From JALHNI01 sp031367405 (lineage in GTDB: Bacteria > Acidobacteriota > Terriglobia > Bryobacterales > Bryobacteraceae), in assembly GCA_031367405.1 (NCBI GenBank), contig JANLPT010000213.1:1-20992 (forward strand): 20,992 nt of DNA. Reading direction: 5' to 3'. The notes below the pieces were generated by a model. It did not search any database. It was given only the letters and a program-made list of their open reading frames with translations, and was not told where the DNA came from. Below are positions 14,466 through 20,992 of this stretch, piece by piece. Numbering within the stretch: the first letter of the stretch is position 1; each line of letters opens with the position of its first letter. The position numbers were made by a program, and so were the translations under genes.

Positions 14466-15368
14466 TCAAGGGCTTAGGAATGATTGGGGCGCACGCTTCA
14501 GCGATTCCAGCTCCTCCAGCGTGCGCGGCCAGTCCTGGCCCAATAGACGCGACAGTCCGCGATCAGCCAGCAACTTGCCGCCGGTCTGGCAGCGGACGCA
14601 GTAGTTGGTTTCATTGGACGCATAACGAATCCGCTGCACGCGTTCGCCACAGCGGGGGCAGGGTTGGCCGTATTTGCCATGCATCGCCATCGCCGGCCGG
14701 AAGGCGGTCACCTTGGTAGGAAAGCCGTCGCCCGTTTCGGCGCGAAGGCGATCCGTCCACGTCCGCAGGCCATCCACCGTGGCCTTGAATAGCCGCGCGA
14801 TTTCATCCGCGGTCAACTTCTGCGTCTGCGCGACCGGTGACAGCTGGGCGGCCCATAGGATCTCATCGGAATAGGCATTGCCAATGCCGCTCAGAATCCG
14901 CGGATCGGTCAGCGTGCGCTTCAGGGTGTGGTTTTCATGGCGCAGCGCGGCGGTGAATTGAGCCAGTGTGCAGAGGAGCACCTCGAGGCCACCAGGGTCG
15001 AAGCTGTCAATATCCCGCGTTAAATGCAGCGAGGCACGATGCTGCGTGCCAGCCTCGGTCAGGGTCAGCGTGCCGGTATCGAACGCAAAAGAAGCCTGGG
15101 AGGGCTTTTTGCTATTCCAGTGCAGGCGTCCGGCGATCATCAAATGCAGGACGAGCCACACGTCGTTATCGAGGCCGACGGCGATCCGCTTGCCCACGCG
15201 CCGCAGTTCCCGCACCCGCGCTTGCAAGGCTTCGCTCACCGGCGGATCAGGCGGATCAACGGACCGCAGCACAAAGGGGCTCTTCAATTTCACCGCTTCA
15301 AGCCGTGACCCGAGAATGCGGCGTTCGAGCGCTTCGACGTATACGGTGATGTCGGGAAGCTCCGGCAT
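14466..15368 (-). CDS. mutM: Formamidopyrimidine-DNA glycosylase (Fpg/Nei family)
   Basis: The product is 300 residues. The start is set by the family: the N-terminus must read M-PELPD so that Pro2 becomes the catalytic nucleophile after Met removal. The ATG at 15368 does this, and a GTG one codon earlier is excluded. Glu3 is present, and a lysine in VGKRIAVGL corresponds to the beta-hairpin lysine of Fpg/Nei proteins. LHLMIAGRLHW and LTDPRILSGIGNAYSDEILW are typical of the H2TH region. The C-terminal zinc finger is CPRC, 16 residues, CVRC (CX2C-X16-CX2C). Fpg removes oxidised purines such as 8-oxoguanine, while Nei-type enzymes prefer pyrimidines. The PELPDITVY start and the finger text RYASNETNYC differ from E. 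coli Fpg, so exact substrate choice is open. The gene is divergent from rpmI. Confidence 0.9.
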   Translation of the reverse strand: MPELPDITVYVEALERRILGSRLEAVKLKSPFVLRSVDPPDPPVSEALQARVRELRRVGKRIAVGLDNDVWLVLHLMIAGRLHWNSKKPSQASFAFDTGTLTLTEAGTQHRASLHLTRDIDSFDPGGLEVLLCTLAQFTAALRHENHTLKRTLTDPRILSGIGNAYSDEILWAAQLSPVAQTQKLTADEIARLFKATVDGLRTWTDRLRAETGDGFPTKVTAFRPAMAMHGKYGQPCPRCGERVQRIRYASNETNYCVRCQTGGKLLADRGLSRLLGQDWPRTLEELESLKRAPQSFLSP

Positions 15369-15377
15369 CACTTCAGT

Positions 15378-15407
15378 TTGTCAGAGGCCGACCGCGTTTG
15401 GTAAACT
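15378..15407 (+). promoter_or_regulatory. Sigma-70-type promoter for rpmI-rplT
   Basis: TTGTCA (15378-15383) and TAAACT (15402-15407) are separated by 18 nt, with TGG before the second box as an extended -10. Transcription from about 15414 would leave a 90-nt untranslated leader before rpmI. No clear L20-binding mimic or attenuator could be established in that leader; CTACC/GGTAG around a 5-nt loop is the only small hairpin seen. Confidence 0.45.
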
Positions 15408-15503
15408 CAGAAGTGCTGCGCGATGCGTTCTTCTGGCCCGTCTACCCCTGCGGTAGGCAAGTCGAGAAGAATCAAAGCGTTAGCAAACTGAAGGACAAAC
15501 ACC

Positions 15504-15695
15504 ATGCCCAAGTTGAAAACCCATAAGGGCGCGGCCAAGCGCTTCAAGAAGACCGGATCCGGTAAGTTTATTCGGCGTCATTCGCATGCTCGCCATATTC
15601 TCACTTCGAAAAGCCCGGGCCGCAAGCGCCGTTTAGCGCAAGGCGCCGTGGTCGATCCGACCAACGTCTACGCGCTTAAAATTATGCTTCCCTAA
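15504..15695 (+). CDS. rpmI: 50S ribosomal protein L35
   Basis: The product is 63 residues, near the usual 64-66, very basic, and begins MPKLKTHKGAAKRFKKTGSG as L35 almost always does. It continues IRRHSHARHILTSKSPGRKRRL and ends NVYALKIMLP. AAGGA lies 8 nt before the ATG. It is a component of the large ribosomal subunit. The usual infC neighbour is missing: a divergent DNA glycosylase gene is upstream, so initiation factor 3 must be encoded elsewhere. rplT follows after 110 nt, probably on the same transcript. Confidence 0.97.
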   Translation: MPKLKTHKGAAKRFKKTGSGKFIRRHSHARHILTSKSPGRKRRLAQGAVVDPTNVYALKIMLP

Positions 15696-15805
15696 CCGAA
15701 TCTGACTGAACTTTCGAGTGTGGACGGGCTCCTCGCACGTGCCCGCGGCCGCCTCGAACCCCTTCAAATGGGGCCCTTCACCGGGACACTAAAAGGAGAA
15801 CAAAC

Positions 15806-16159
15806 GTGCCACGTGTAAAACGCAGTACTAAACGCCGGGATTACCGGCATAAAACCCTTCGCCTTGCCAAAGGCTTCTTCCTCACCAAGAGCAAGCTGAA
15901 CCGCGCTGCCCAGGAAGCCGTGGAGAAAGCGCTCAAATACGGCTATGTCGGCCGTCGCTTGAAAAAGCGCGACTTCCGCGCCCTCTGGATCACGCGCATC
16001 AACGCGGCTTGCCGCACCTGCGAGATCTCGTATAGCAAGTTCATTTGCGGCCTTAAAAAGGCTGGCATTGAGCTAAACCGCAAGGTGCTGGCCGACATCG
16101 CGTTCCATGATGAGAGTGGTTTCCGTGCTTTGGTGACCAAAGCGAAAGCGGCACTTTAG
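15806..16159 (+). CDS. rplT: 50S ribosomal protein L20
   Basis: The product is 117 residues, the normal length. It starts MPRVKRSTKRRDYRHKTLRL, contains FRALWITRINAACR and the highly conserved FICGLKKAGIELNRKVLADI, and ends with the typical ALVTKAKAAL. The start codon is GTG with AAAAGGAG 7 nt upstream. L20 is an early assembly protein of the 50S subunit. In many bacteria it also represses its own operon through an rRNA-like fold; the 110-nt space before it is GC-rich, but I cannot show that structure. The segment around residue 20-30 (AKGFFLTKSKLNRAAQ) differs from the common KGYRGARSRLYR, a lineage difference rather than damage. Confidence 0.97.
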   Translation: MPRVKRSTKRRDYRHKTLRLAKGFFLTKSKLNRAAQEAVEKALKYGYVGRRLKKRDFRALWITRINAACRTCEISYSKFICGLKKAGIELNRKVLADIAFHDESGFRALVTKAKAAL

Positions 16160-16189
16160 ATTCTTCTCGCTTCCGGCGGACCAATCCTG

Positions 16190-16195
16190 TAGATT
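16190..16195 (+). promoter_or_regulatory. -10-like box TAGATT before the ZapB-like gene
   Basis: TAGATT ends exactly 7 nt before the ATG at 16203, the same spacing as at ridA and the 18984/19022 pair. It suggests a separate, leaderless promoter in addition to read-through from rplT. No strong -35 is visible. Confidence 0.35.
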
Positions 16196-16202
16196 GTAGA
16201 GG

Positions 16203-16727
16203 ATGGCTACCTTAGCTGCATCCTCTACCCCCCAAGGGGACGAATTCCCTTATCTGACGCAGCTTGAGCGGCGGATTGGGCGTTTGCTGGATTTGGTCGC
16301 CGTCCTCAAACAAGAACGTCAACGGCTCGAACGGGAAAACGCTGTTCTGCTTCAAGAGCAGGCGATCGCTTTGCGTGACAAGACGATTGCGCTCGACGAC
16401 AAATCCAACGTCATCAAGGAATTGGCTGAGACGCGCGCGTCGCTCGCAGTATCGGAGGCCGTGGCGAACGAAGCCAAAGTCGCCCTCGCCCAAGGTGTTT
16501 CGCCCGCCGAGGTGGAAAAGGCGCGCACCGAAGCTCAATCAGCGCACCGGCACGCCGATGAGGCCCAAGCGGCGGCCCGCAAATGGGCCGAGCAGGTCGA
16601 ACTCGCCAAAGCCGAGATCAGCCGCCTGAACGACGCCGTCGGCCGGATGAAGATCGACCGCCAGCAAGTTCGTGAGCGCATAGAAAAAGTTCTGGGCCAA
16701 ATGGACACCCTTACGCCGAACGGTTAA
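16203..16727 (+). CDS. Coiled-coil protein upstream of zapA, ZapB-like
   Basis: The product is 174 residues, mostly a long charged coiled coil from about residue 18 (LTQLERRIGRLLDLVAVLKQ) to 168, rich in Glu, Lys, Ala and Gln. A break comes at ALAQGVSPAEVEKA (about 96-105), so two helices may fold back or join end to end. The part LERRIGRLLDLVAVLKQERQ, with RLERENAVLLQEQ after it, resembles cell-division coiled-coil proteins of the ZapB type, but the protein is about twice the length of E. coli ZapB (81 residues). ZapA follows after 6 nt, which supports a role at the Z ring. Low-complexity coiled coils match many unrelated proteins, so the name is a positional inference. The start has no spaced ribosome site (GAGG abuts the ATG). 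Confidence 0.65.
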   Translation: MATLAASSTPQGDEFPYLTQLERRIGRLLDLVAVLKQERQRLERENAVLLQEQAIALRDKTIALDDKSNVIKELAETRASLAVSEAVANEAKVALAQGVSPAEVEKARTEAQSAHRHADEAQAAARKWAEQVELAKAEISRLNDAVGRMKIDRQQVRERIEKVLGQMDTLTPNG

Positions 16728-16733
16728 TTTTAC

Positions 16734-17045
16734 ATGCAGCCACTCAGTAAACAAACCGTCCGCGTCACAATCTTCGGCCAGCACTACAACCTCCGGGCCA
16801 CGGGTGACACGGGCGAGATTGAGGAACTGGCGTCCATGGTGGACGACCTGATGACCTCCATCGCCTCGCAGACGGGCACCTCCGACCCCAGCCGGGCCGC
16901 CGTGCTCGCTTGTCTGCATTTGGCCGACCAGCTCAAAGCCGCCCAACAAGAAATCTCCGGCGTCCGGGAACGAGCCGACGACCGCGCCCATCAGTTGTGC
17001 CAGGCTCTTGAACAAGCCGAAAACGACTTCAAAACGGGCCGCTAA
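16734..17045 (+). CDS. zapA: Cell division protein ZapA
   Basis: The product is 103 residues, the usual length. The N-terminal domain is typical: KQTVRVTIFGQHYNLRATGD, then IEELASMVDDLMTSIASQTGTSD, then AAVLACLHLADQL. It is followed by a C-terminal coiled coil (QQEISGVRERADDRAHQLCQALEQAEN). ZapA is a tetrameric protein that bundles FtsZ filaments and links them to ZapB. It lies 6 nt after the coiled-coil gene and downstream of rplT. In many genomes rplT is followed by pheS, pheT and zapA; here pheST is absent from the cluster. No Shine-Dalgarno sequence is seen, so translation is probably coupled to the preceding gene. Confidence 0.87.
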   Translation: MQPLSKQTVRVTIFGQHYNLRATGDTGEIEELASMVDDLMTSIASQTGTSDPSRAAVLACLHLADQLKAAQQEISGVRERADDRAHQLCQALEQAENDFKTGR

Positions 17046-17061
17046 TTTTTTCCAAAAATAA

Positions 17062-17082
17062 CGGAGAACTTTCGCTCCGTCA
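17062..17082 (+). terminator. Small hairpin after zapA
   Basis: ACGGAG and CTCCGT pair around a loop of about 8 nt, 16 nt past the zapA stop. No T-run follows, so it is at most a weak terminator. It lies just upstream of the TIGR03437 gene start. Confidence 0.3.
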
Positions 17083-17096
17083 ACCCACTATTTAGT

Positions 17097-17852
17097 GTGA
17101 CCCTTTTCTATTGCCTATGGCTGTTGCAACTGCCCTCGTCGGCACCCGTTTATAACGAAGGCTCCCTGGTGAATGCGGCCTCTCAAACGGTGGACCGATT
17201 CGCACCCAATTCCGTGCTCACCCTCTACGGAACCAACCTGGCGTTTGGCACAGCGGTCGCCCGGCCGCCTTCCCCGCCCCGGGCCGGTTGGCTCTATCCC
17301 GACCAACTGGGGGGAGTGCGCCTCTACTTAGGGCTTGGGTTTCTCGAGCTCATCTACGTATCGCCGACGCAAATCAACTTTCGATTGCCTGCGGGGCTCA
17401 GGCCATCCAACTACGACATCCAATTGCTGCGCGACTCGGTGGTGGGGCCGCGGTTTTCGATCCGCGTTCGGGATCTGGCCCCTGAACTCTTTACGACGCC
17501 GGACAACTGGATTCTCGCCACGCGGCCGGATGGCTCGCTGGTGACAGCCGATACACCGGCGCGCCCGGGCGAGACGATCGTATTCTACGGCACCGGTTTT
17601 GGTCCGACGATGGCTACCAGCGCGGGGCTACAAACCACCGTGAATTGGCTGCAGCACTTTCCCGAATTCGCCGTGCTGATGAACGGTGAGCCGAGCCCGG
17701 GCCTTTACTACGCCGGCGTGACGCCGGGGTACAGCGCGCTCTATCAAGTAAACTTCACGCTGCCCGCGACGGAGACTCCGAATCCGGAGATTCGCGTTTC
17801 GGCGCGGGGGGATCGCAGCCGGGAAGGTACCCGGCTCTGGTTTAAGCCCTAA
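17097..17852 (+). CDS. Secreted TIGR03437-family protein
   Basis: The product is 251 residues from a GTG start. A short signal peptide (FYCLWLLQLPSSA, cleavage near residue 16) precedes the domain. The domain starts NEGSLVNAASQTVDRFAPNSVLTLYGTNLA, the exact style of the TIGR03437 domain, followed by LGGVRLYLG, LELIYVSPTQINFRLPAG, APELFTT, ARPGETIVFYGTGFGPT and YSALYQVNFTLPA. In Solibacter-type genomes this domain usually sits at the C-terminus of large secreted repeat proteins; here it is nearly the whole protein. The fold is probably beta-sandwich, Ig-like (IPT-type), suited to binding at the cell surface. Its function is unknown. The 3' end overlaps the convergent oxidoreductase gene by 11 bp. 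Confidence 0.88.
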   Translation: MTLFYCLWLLQLPSSAPVYNEGSLVNAASQTVDRFAPNSVLTLYGTNLAFGTAVARPPSPPRAGWLYPDQLGGVRLYLGLGFLELIYVSPTQINFRLPAGLRPSNYDIQLLRDSVVGPRFSIRVRDLAPELFTTPDNWILATRPDGSLVTADTPARPGETIVFYGTGFGPTMATSAGLQTTVNWLQHFPEFAVLMNGEPSPGLYYAGVTPGYSALYQVNFTLPATETPNPEIRVSARGDRSREGTRLWFKP

Positions 17853-18984
17853 CGATGCGTTGCCCTTTGCGCAGGCTGTCCATGGCCATCACCAAGGCAA
17901 TGTTGGTCCTCTGCGCGACATGCACCGGAGCGTTGGGCTCGTGGCGCGACGCGGCGCATTCCAGAAAATTGCGAATGTGATGCCGCACGGCAGCGTTAAA
18001 ACTCTTCGGGTCGCGCTTGCTAGCCGACTCTTTCAGCTCGATCGCCTGGGGATCCTCCGGATAGACCGCGTAGTGCTCCCGCCCGACATCGAAGCGCGCT
18101 TTGTGGCCGTGAAATTGCGATAGTTGATCCAGAAATCCGCTGTACCGCATGGCATGGTAGCCCACGGCGAAGGTGGCCAGGAAGCTGCCGAACTCCATCG
18201 AGATCGACGTGGTCTCGGGCACCTCCACTTTCTGTAAGTTGGGCGCGGCACTGGTGGCCGTGACCGCTTTGGGTGCTCCAGCGTTCATGAACCAGAGAAT
18301 CAGGTCAATGATATGGGCGGCTTGGCCGACCATCAATCCGCCAGAGTAATCCCAATAGTAATACCAGTTGAAGAAACGATGGGCATCGACCGCGCGATTG
18401 GGCGAACTGCCGAGCCATTGCTTCCAATCGAGATTTCCCGCGAGAGGCTTATCCGGCGGCGAAGCCGCATGATTCAGCCAGTAACTCAGCACTAAGTTAA
18501 CGGGCCCTTGCGGCGCTTGATCGAATAACTGCTTGGCCTCTAAGAACAGCGGCGAACTGCGGCGTTGCATGCCCACTTGCACGATGCGCCTGGTGCGCTG
18601 GACGGCGGCGATCATGCGCTCGCCTTCTTCGATGGTGTGGGCGAGAGGCTTCTCGACATACACATCTTTGCCGGCCTCGACGGCATCGATCATCATGCGT
18701 GAATGCCAATGGTCAGGCGTGGCCACCACCACAAAGCTGAGCGACTTATCCTCGAGTAACTTGCGGTAGTCGGTATAAGGTTTGGCGCCGCTGGAGGCGG
18801 TCTTCAAACCGCGTTGTAAGTTGGGTTCGTAGACGTCGCAGACGGCTGCCATCTGGGCCCCCACCTCTTTGAATTCGGCGGTGAGCAGTGTGCCCCGCCC
18901 TCCCGAGCCGATGATGCCTCCTCTCGGCTGGCTTTGCATAGCGACGGCCATGGGCGGGGCGACCAGAAAAGAACGTCTTTGCAT
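17842..18984 (-). CDS. Gfo/Idh/MocA oxidoreductase with Tat-like N-terminus
   Basis: The product is 380 residues from the ATG at 18984, which follows TATGAT by 7 nt. Upstream in-frame starts would add up to 24 residues that overlap the divergent gene. The N-terminus MQRRSFLVAPPMAVAMQSQP has the twin-arginine RRSFL pattern but a short hydrophobic part, so export is likely rather than certain. The nucleotide fold follows at once: GIIGSGGRGTLL (GxGGRG at 26-31), VVVATPDHWH, then VEKPL (111-113 EKP). Later motifs are NWYYYWDYSGGLMVGQAAHIID and a C-terminal helix ending RKGQRIVRA. Family members oxidise or reduce sugars and polyols with NAD(P), and exported ones carry the cofactor through the Tat system. 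It is divergent from a secreted alpha/beta hydrolase, and the two may share a carbohydrate substrate. Confidence 0.9.
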   Translation of the reverse strand: MQRRSFLVAPPMAVAMQSQPRGGIIGSGGRGTLLTAEFKEVGAQMAAVCDVYEPNLQRGLKTASSGAKPYTDYRKLLEDKSLSFVVVATPDHWHSRMMIDAVEAGKDVYVEKPLAHTIEEGERMIAAVQRTRRIVQVGMQRRSSPLFLEAKQLFDQAPQGPVNLVLSYWLNHAASPPDKPLAGNLDWKQWLGSSPNRAVDAHRFFNWYYYWDYSGGLMVGQAAHIIDLILWFMNAGAPKAVTATSAAPNLQKVEVPETTSISMEFGSFLATFAVGYHAMRYSGFLDQLSQFHGHKARFDVGREHYAVYPEDPQAIELKESASKRDPKSFNAAVRHHIRNFLECAASRHEPNAPVHVAQRTNIALVMAMDSLRKGQRIVRA

Positions 18985-18991
18985 ACGCCGC

Positions 18992-18997
18992 ATCATA
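18992..18997 (-). promoter_or_regulatory. -10 box TATGAT of the oxidoreductase gene
   Basis: On the minus strand TATGAT ends 7 nt before the ATG at 18984. It is mirrored by an identical box at 19009-19014 on the other strand, only 11 bp away. Both would give leaderless transcripts. Confidence 0.45.
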
Positions 18998-19008
18998 CCG
19001 CAAGCGAT

Positions 19009-19014
19009 TATGAT
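19009..19014 (+). promoter_or_regulatory. -10 box TATGAT of the hydrolase gene
   Basis: TATGAT ends 7 nt before the ATG at 19022. The ATG codons at 19010 and 19013 fall inside the box, which supports 19022 as the start. Each promoter's -35 region must lie within the other gene. Confidence 0.45.
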
Positions 19015-19021
19015 GAGGACG

Positions 19022-20839
19022 ATGCTGACTTTACTGCTATTCATCGCCCAAGCCATGCCCGGTACACAACTGCTGGAACCAGGGGCCGACCCGGCGGTGC
19101 GGATGCTCGACGGTTTACATGCCTACGCCGACGCGCGACTCCTCACGGCTCCCGAGCGCCGGGCGCTTGCCCCACCCAGCCGTGAGAAATTGCGCGAGTT
19201 GATTGGGGCGATTGACCCGAGAAGTCCCGCCACAGAGTTCGTCAAGCATGGTGATGGTATTCAATGGCCTGTCGTCGAGGGAGTGATGGCCGAAGGCACT
19301 CTGGTGGAACCCAAGGGCGAGGCGCAGTGCTATCACATTTGGTTGACGATTGGGCCGGAACCCAACTCCGGCTGCCTCCAGATTGTGCCGGCCGTATTCG
19401 ACTCAAGCTCGCAGCTCTCAGGCAACCCGCGACTGGGGAAAGTAACCCCCCAGCCACAGCGTGAGTTTCTTTATCGCATGGCCTATCCGATGGGCCGCCA
19501 TCCCATTGGATACGAGGTGCAGACGGTGCTGGCGGCGGTCGACATTCTGGCGAAGCGCCAGCCGCGCCTGCCGATTCGTTTAACGGGAGTCGGTGCCACG
19601 GGGATCGTGGCCTTACTGGCTTGCGCACTCGACACGCGTATCGACGTCTGTCACGTCGCGAACATCGGCGTAGACTTGAACGATCTGAGCCGAAGTCCGG
19701 TGGAATTCAATATCTGGCAGTGGGCGGAGCATTTTGATGGCAATCGCCTCGCCGCGCTGGTGCGGCCGCGGAGCCTCACCTTCGCCGACTGGAACATACT
19801 CCTTACGCCCGCAAATCCTGCTGAGGATCTACGGCGGGAGCGGGTTTTTCAGCAGTGGGTGAATTTCACGCAACGTCTGATTCGCGAGACCACATGGCAG
19901 CGCCCGGCCTGGTTCGCGGCGCAGCCCCGTGAACAAGCCCGCTTGTCCCTCGCTCAGGTTTGGGGCGAGTTACCAGAAACCTTGGTTCCGCTACGAGTCG
20001 AAACAACACTGCGGTACGATCAACCCACTTACACCGGTTACGAGGTACGCTTGCCGGTCACCGGGTCTGTAGAAGCTTACGGGCACTTACTCATCCCCAA
20101 AGGCATGAAACCTGGCGAACGGCGCGCTTTGATCGTCACGCAACACGGGCTGGAGGGCAGGCCCGAGGACACCATCCTGCCCGAGAAGACTCGCATCGTC
20201 TATGACGAATTTGCGCGTAAGTTAGTGGAGCAGGGTTACATCGTTTATTCGCCCCAAAATCCTTATATTCTAGGCGAACGCTTCCGGACGTTGCAGCGTA
20301 AGGCCAATCCGCTGGGCCTATCGATGTTCAGTTTCATCATCGCCCAACATCGTCAAACCCTCAATTGGCTGGAGACCCTGCCTTTCGTCGACGCGGCCCG
20401 CATCGGCTACTACGGCTTGAGTTACGGCGGCGTTACCGCATTACGAGTGCCGCCGCTGGAACCCCGCTACAAGGTAGTGGTTTGCTCAGGAAACTTTAAT
20501 GAATGGCTCTGGAAACTGACAAGCATTGAAGACTCGTTCAGCTTCATGTTTACCAAAGAGTACGAGGCGGTCGATTGGAATTTAGGGCCACGATTTGGCC
20601 ATGCAGAAATGGCCGCGCTGATCGCCCCGCGACCGTTTCTAGTGGAACGCGGGCATTCCGACGGAGTCGGTATTGATGAATGGGTAGCTTATGAGTTTGC
20701 CAAGGCGAAACGTTACTACGCCCAAGCCGGCGTACCGGACTTAGCGGAGATCACTTACTTCGACGGCCCGCACCGAATTCACGGCGACTATGCTTACGCC
20801 TTCTTGCGCAAGCACCTAGGGGAACCAGTTACCAGATAG
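19022..20839 (+). CDS. Secreted tandem alpha/beta hydrolase (acetyl xylan esterase/dienelactone hydrolase-like)
   Basis: The product is 605 residues from the ATG at 19022 with signal peptide MLTLLLFIAQAMPG. The C-terminal half is an active-looking alpha/beta hydrolase: ALIVTQHGLEGR (oxyanion region, about 369-380), IGYYGLSYGGVTAL with nucleophile Ser467, APRPFLVERGHSDGVGIDEW with an acid at Asp547 or Asp552, and YFDGPHRIHG with His584 or His587. The first half (about 85-300) resembles a second hydrolase fold: QTVLAAVDILAKRQ, then LTGVGATGIVALLACALD, where the elbow serine is replaced by Gly191. That half would be catalytically dead. Such secreted esterases act on acylated polysaccharides or glycosides, but the substrate here is not known. 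The gene is divergent from the exported oxidoreductase, sharing a 37-bp promoter space. Confidence 0.85.
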   Translation: MLTLLLFIAQAMPGTQLLEPGADPAVRMLDGLHAYADARLLTAPERRALAPPSREKLRELIGAIDPRSPATEFVKHGDGIQWPVVEGVMAEGTLVEPKGEAQCYHIWLTIGPEPNSGCLQIVPAVFDSSSQLSGNPRLGKVTPQPQREFLYRMAYPMGRHPIGYEVQTVLAAVDILAKRQPRLPIRLTGVGATGIVALLACALDTRIDVCHVANIGVDLNDLSRSPVEFNIWQWAEHFDGNRLAALVRPRSLTFADWNILLTPANPAEDLRRERVFQQWVNFTQRLIRETTWQRPAWFAAQPREQARLSLAQVWGELPETLVPLRVETTLRYDQPTYTGYEVRLPVTGSVEAYGHLLIPKGMKPGERRALIVTQHGLEGRPEDTILPEKTRIVYDEFARKLVEQGYIVYSPQNPYILGERFRTLQRKANPLGLSMFSFIIAQHRQTLNWLETLPFVDAARIGYYGLSYGGVTALRVPPLEPRYKVVVCSGNFNEWLWKLTSIEDSFSFMFTKEYEAVDWNLGPRFGHAEMAALIAPRPFLVERGHSDGVGIDEWVAYEFAKAKRYYAQAGVPDLAEITYFDGPHRIHGDYAYAFLRKHLGEPVTR

Positions 20840-20992
20840 AGCTTTTAACACCGCAAGAGCCGGTTGCTCTCCATGAGGCATACCCGTAAGTCCTTTAATT
20901 TCAGGAAAACTGGAGAAGCACTCGAGCCGCGACCGGAGGAAGCGGGCCACGGCAAAGTTGGCCAACTATTCTCGGGGAGCTTAGTCGTGGCC
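20840..20992. other. Window end, no gene assigned
   Basis: The last 153 bp show no supported gene. On the minus strand one frame (TTG at 20965 to a stop at 20816) reads ANFAVARFLRSRLECF and then FPEIKGLTGMPHGEQPALAV. That is protein-like, but it has two stops just upstream, overlaps the hydrolase end and has no ribosome site. It may be the decayed end of a gene lying beyond the window. Confidence 0.3.

Noticed and set aside
15024..15456. Plus-strand frames opposite the DNA glycosylase gene
   Set aside because: They are antisense shadows; the minus-strand frame has PELPD, the H2TH region and the zinc finger.
15414..15503. L20-type autoregulatory leader or riboswitch before rpmI
   Set aside because: Only a 5-bp hairpin is visible in the 90-nt leader. 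No pseudoknot or terminator/antiterminator pair could be drawn with confidence.

Overview
The window looks like a chromosomal segment from an Acidobacteriota member, most likely of the Solibacter/Bryobacter lineage. The reasons are a stand-alone TIGR03437-type protein (a family heavily expanded there), Tat-type and secreted Gfo/Idh/MocA oxidoreductases, a secreted alpha/beta hydrolase, high-GC coding DNA and GRGSVW-type palindromic repeats. This placement is inference from gene content. No rRNA, tRNA, CRISPR array or intact insertion sequence was recognised.

Layout. Positions 1-1308 (-) hold most of a TolC-family outer-membrane protein. Directly upstream, at 1379-1555 (-), is a 58-residue peptide gene with a strong Shine-Dalgarno sequence and a double-glycine leader, so the pair looks like the end of a secreted-peptide (RiPP or microcin-like) locus. 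About 930 bp follow with no intact gene, only a frameshifted STGPR-family relic. Positions 2488-4515 (-) encode a secreted kexin-like S8 protease with a P-domain. Positions 4714-6248 (-) hold a Gfo/Idh/MocA oxidoreductase and a SnoaL-like protein. Two small membrane-protein genes (6349-7167, +) converge on a 280-bp block of palindromic repeats.

Positions 7448-12268 (-) are a tightly coupled operon larC-metG-tatD-polyprenyl synthase, in which every junction is a 4-nt ATGA or GTGA overlap. It is divergent from a ridA gene with a Tat-like leader (12348-12791, +). Positions 12825-14392 (-) are a compact three-gene module of lower GC: two proteins not assigned to a named family plus a HEPN protein. 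It is the best candidate for an undescribed defence or toxin-antitoxin-like system. It lies next to an Fpg/Nei DNA glycosylase gene (14466-15368, -). Then come rpmI, rplT, a ZapB-like coiled-coil gene and zapA (15504-17045, +), a TIGR03437 protein (17097-17852, +), a second Gfo/Idh/MocA oxidoreductase (17842-18984, -) and a divergent tandem alpha/beta hydrolase (19022-20839, +).

Regulation. Several genes have a TATAAT-like box ending 5-7 nt before the start codon and no Shine-Dalgarno sequence. This suggests leaderless transcripts are common here, and it was used to choose several starts.
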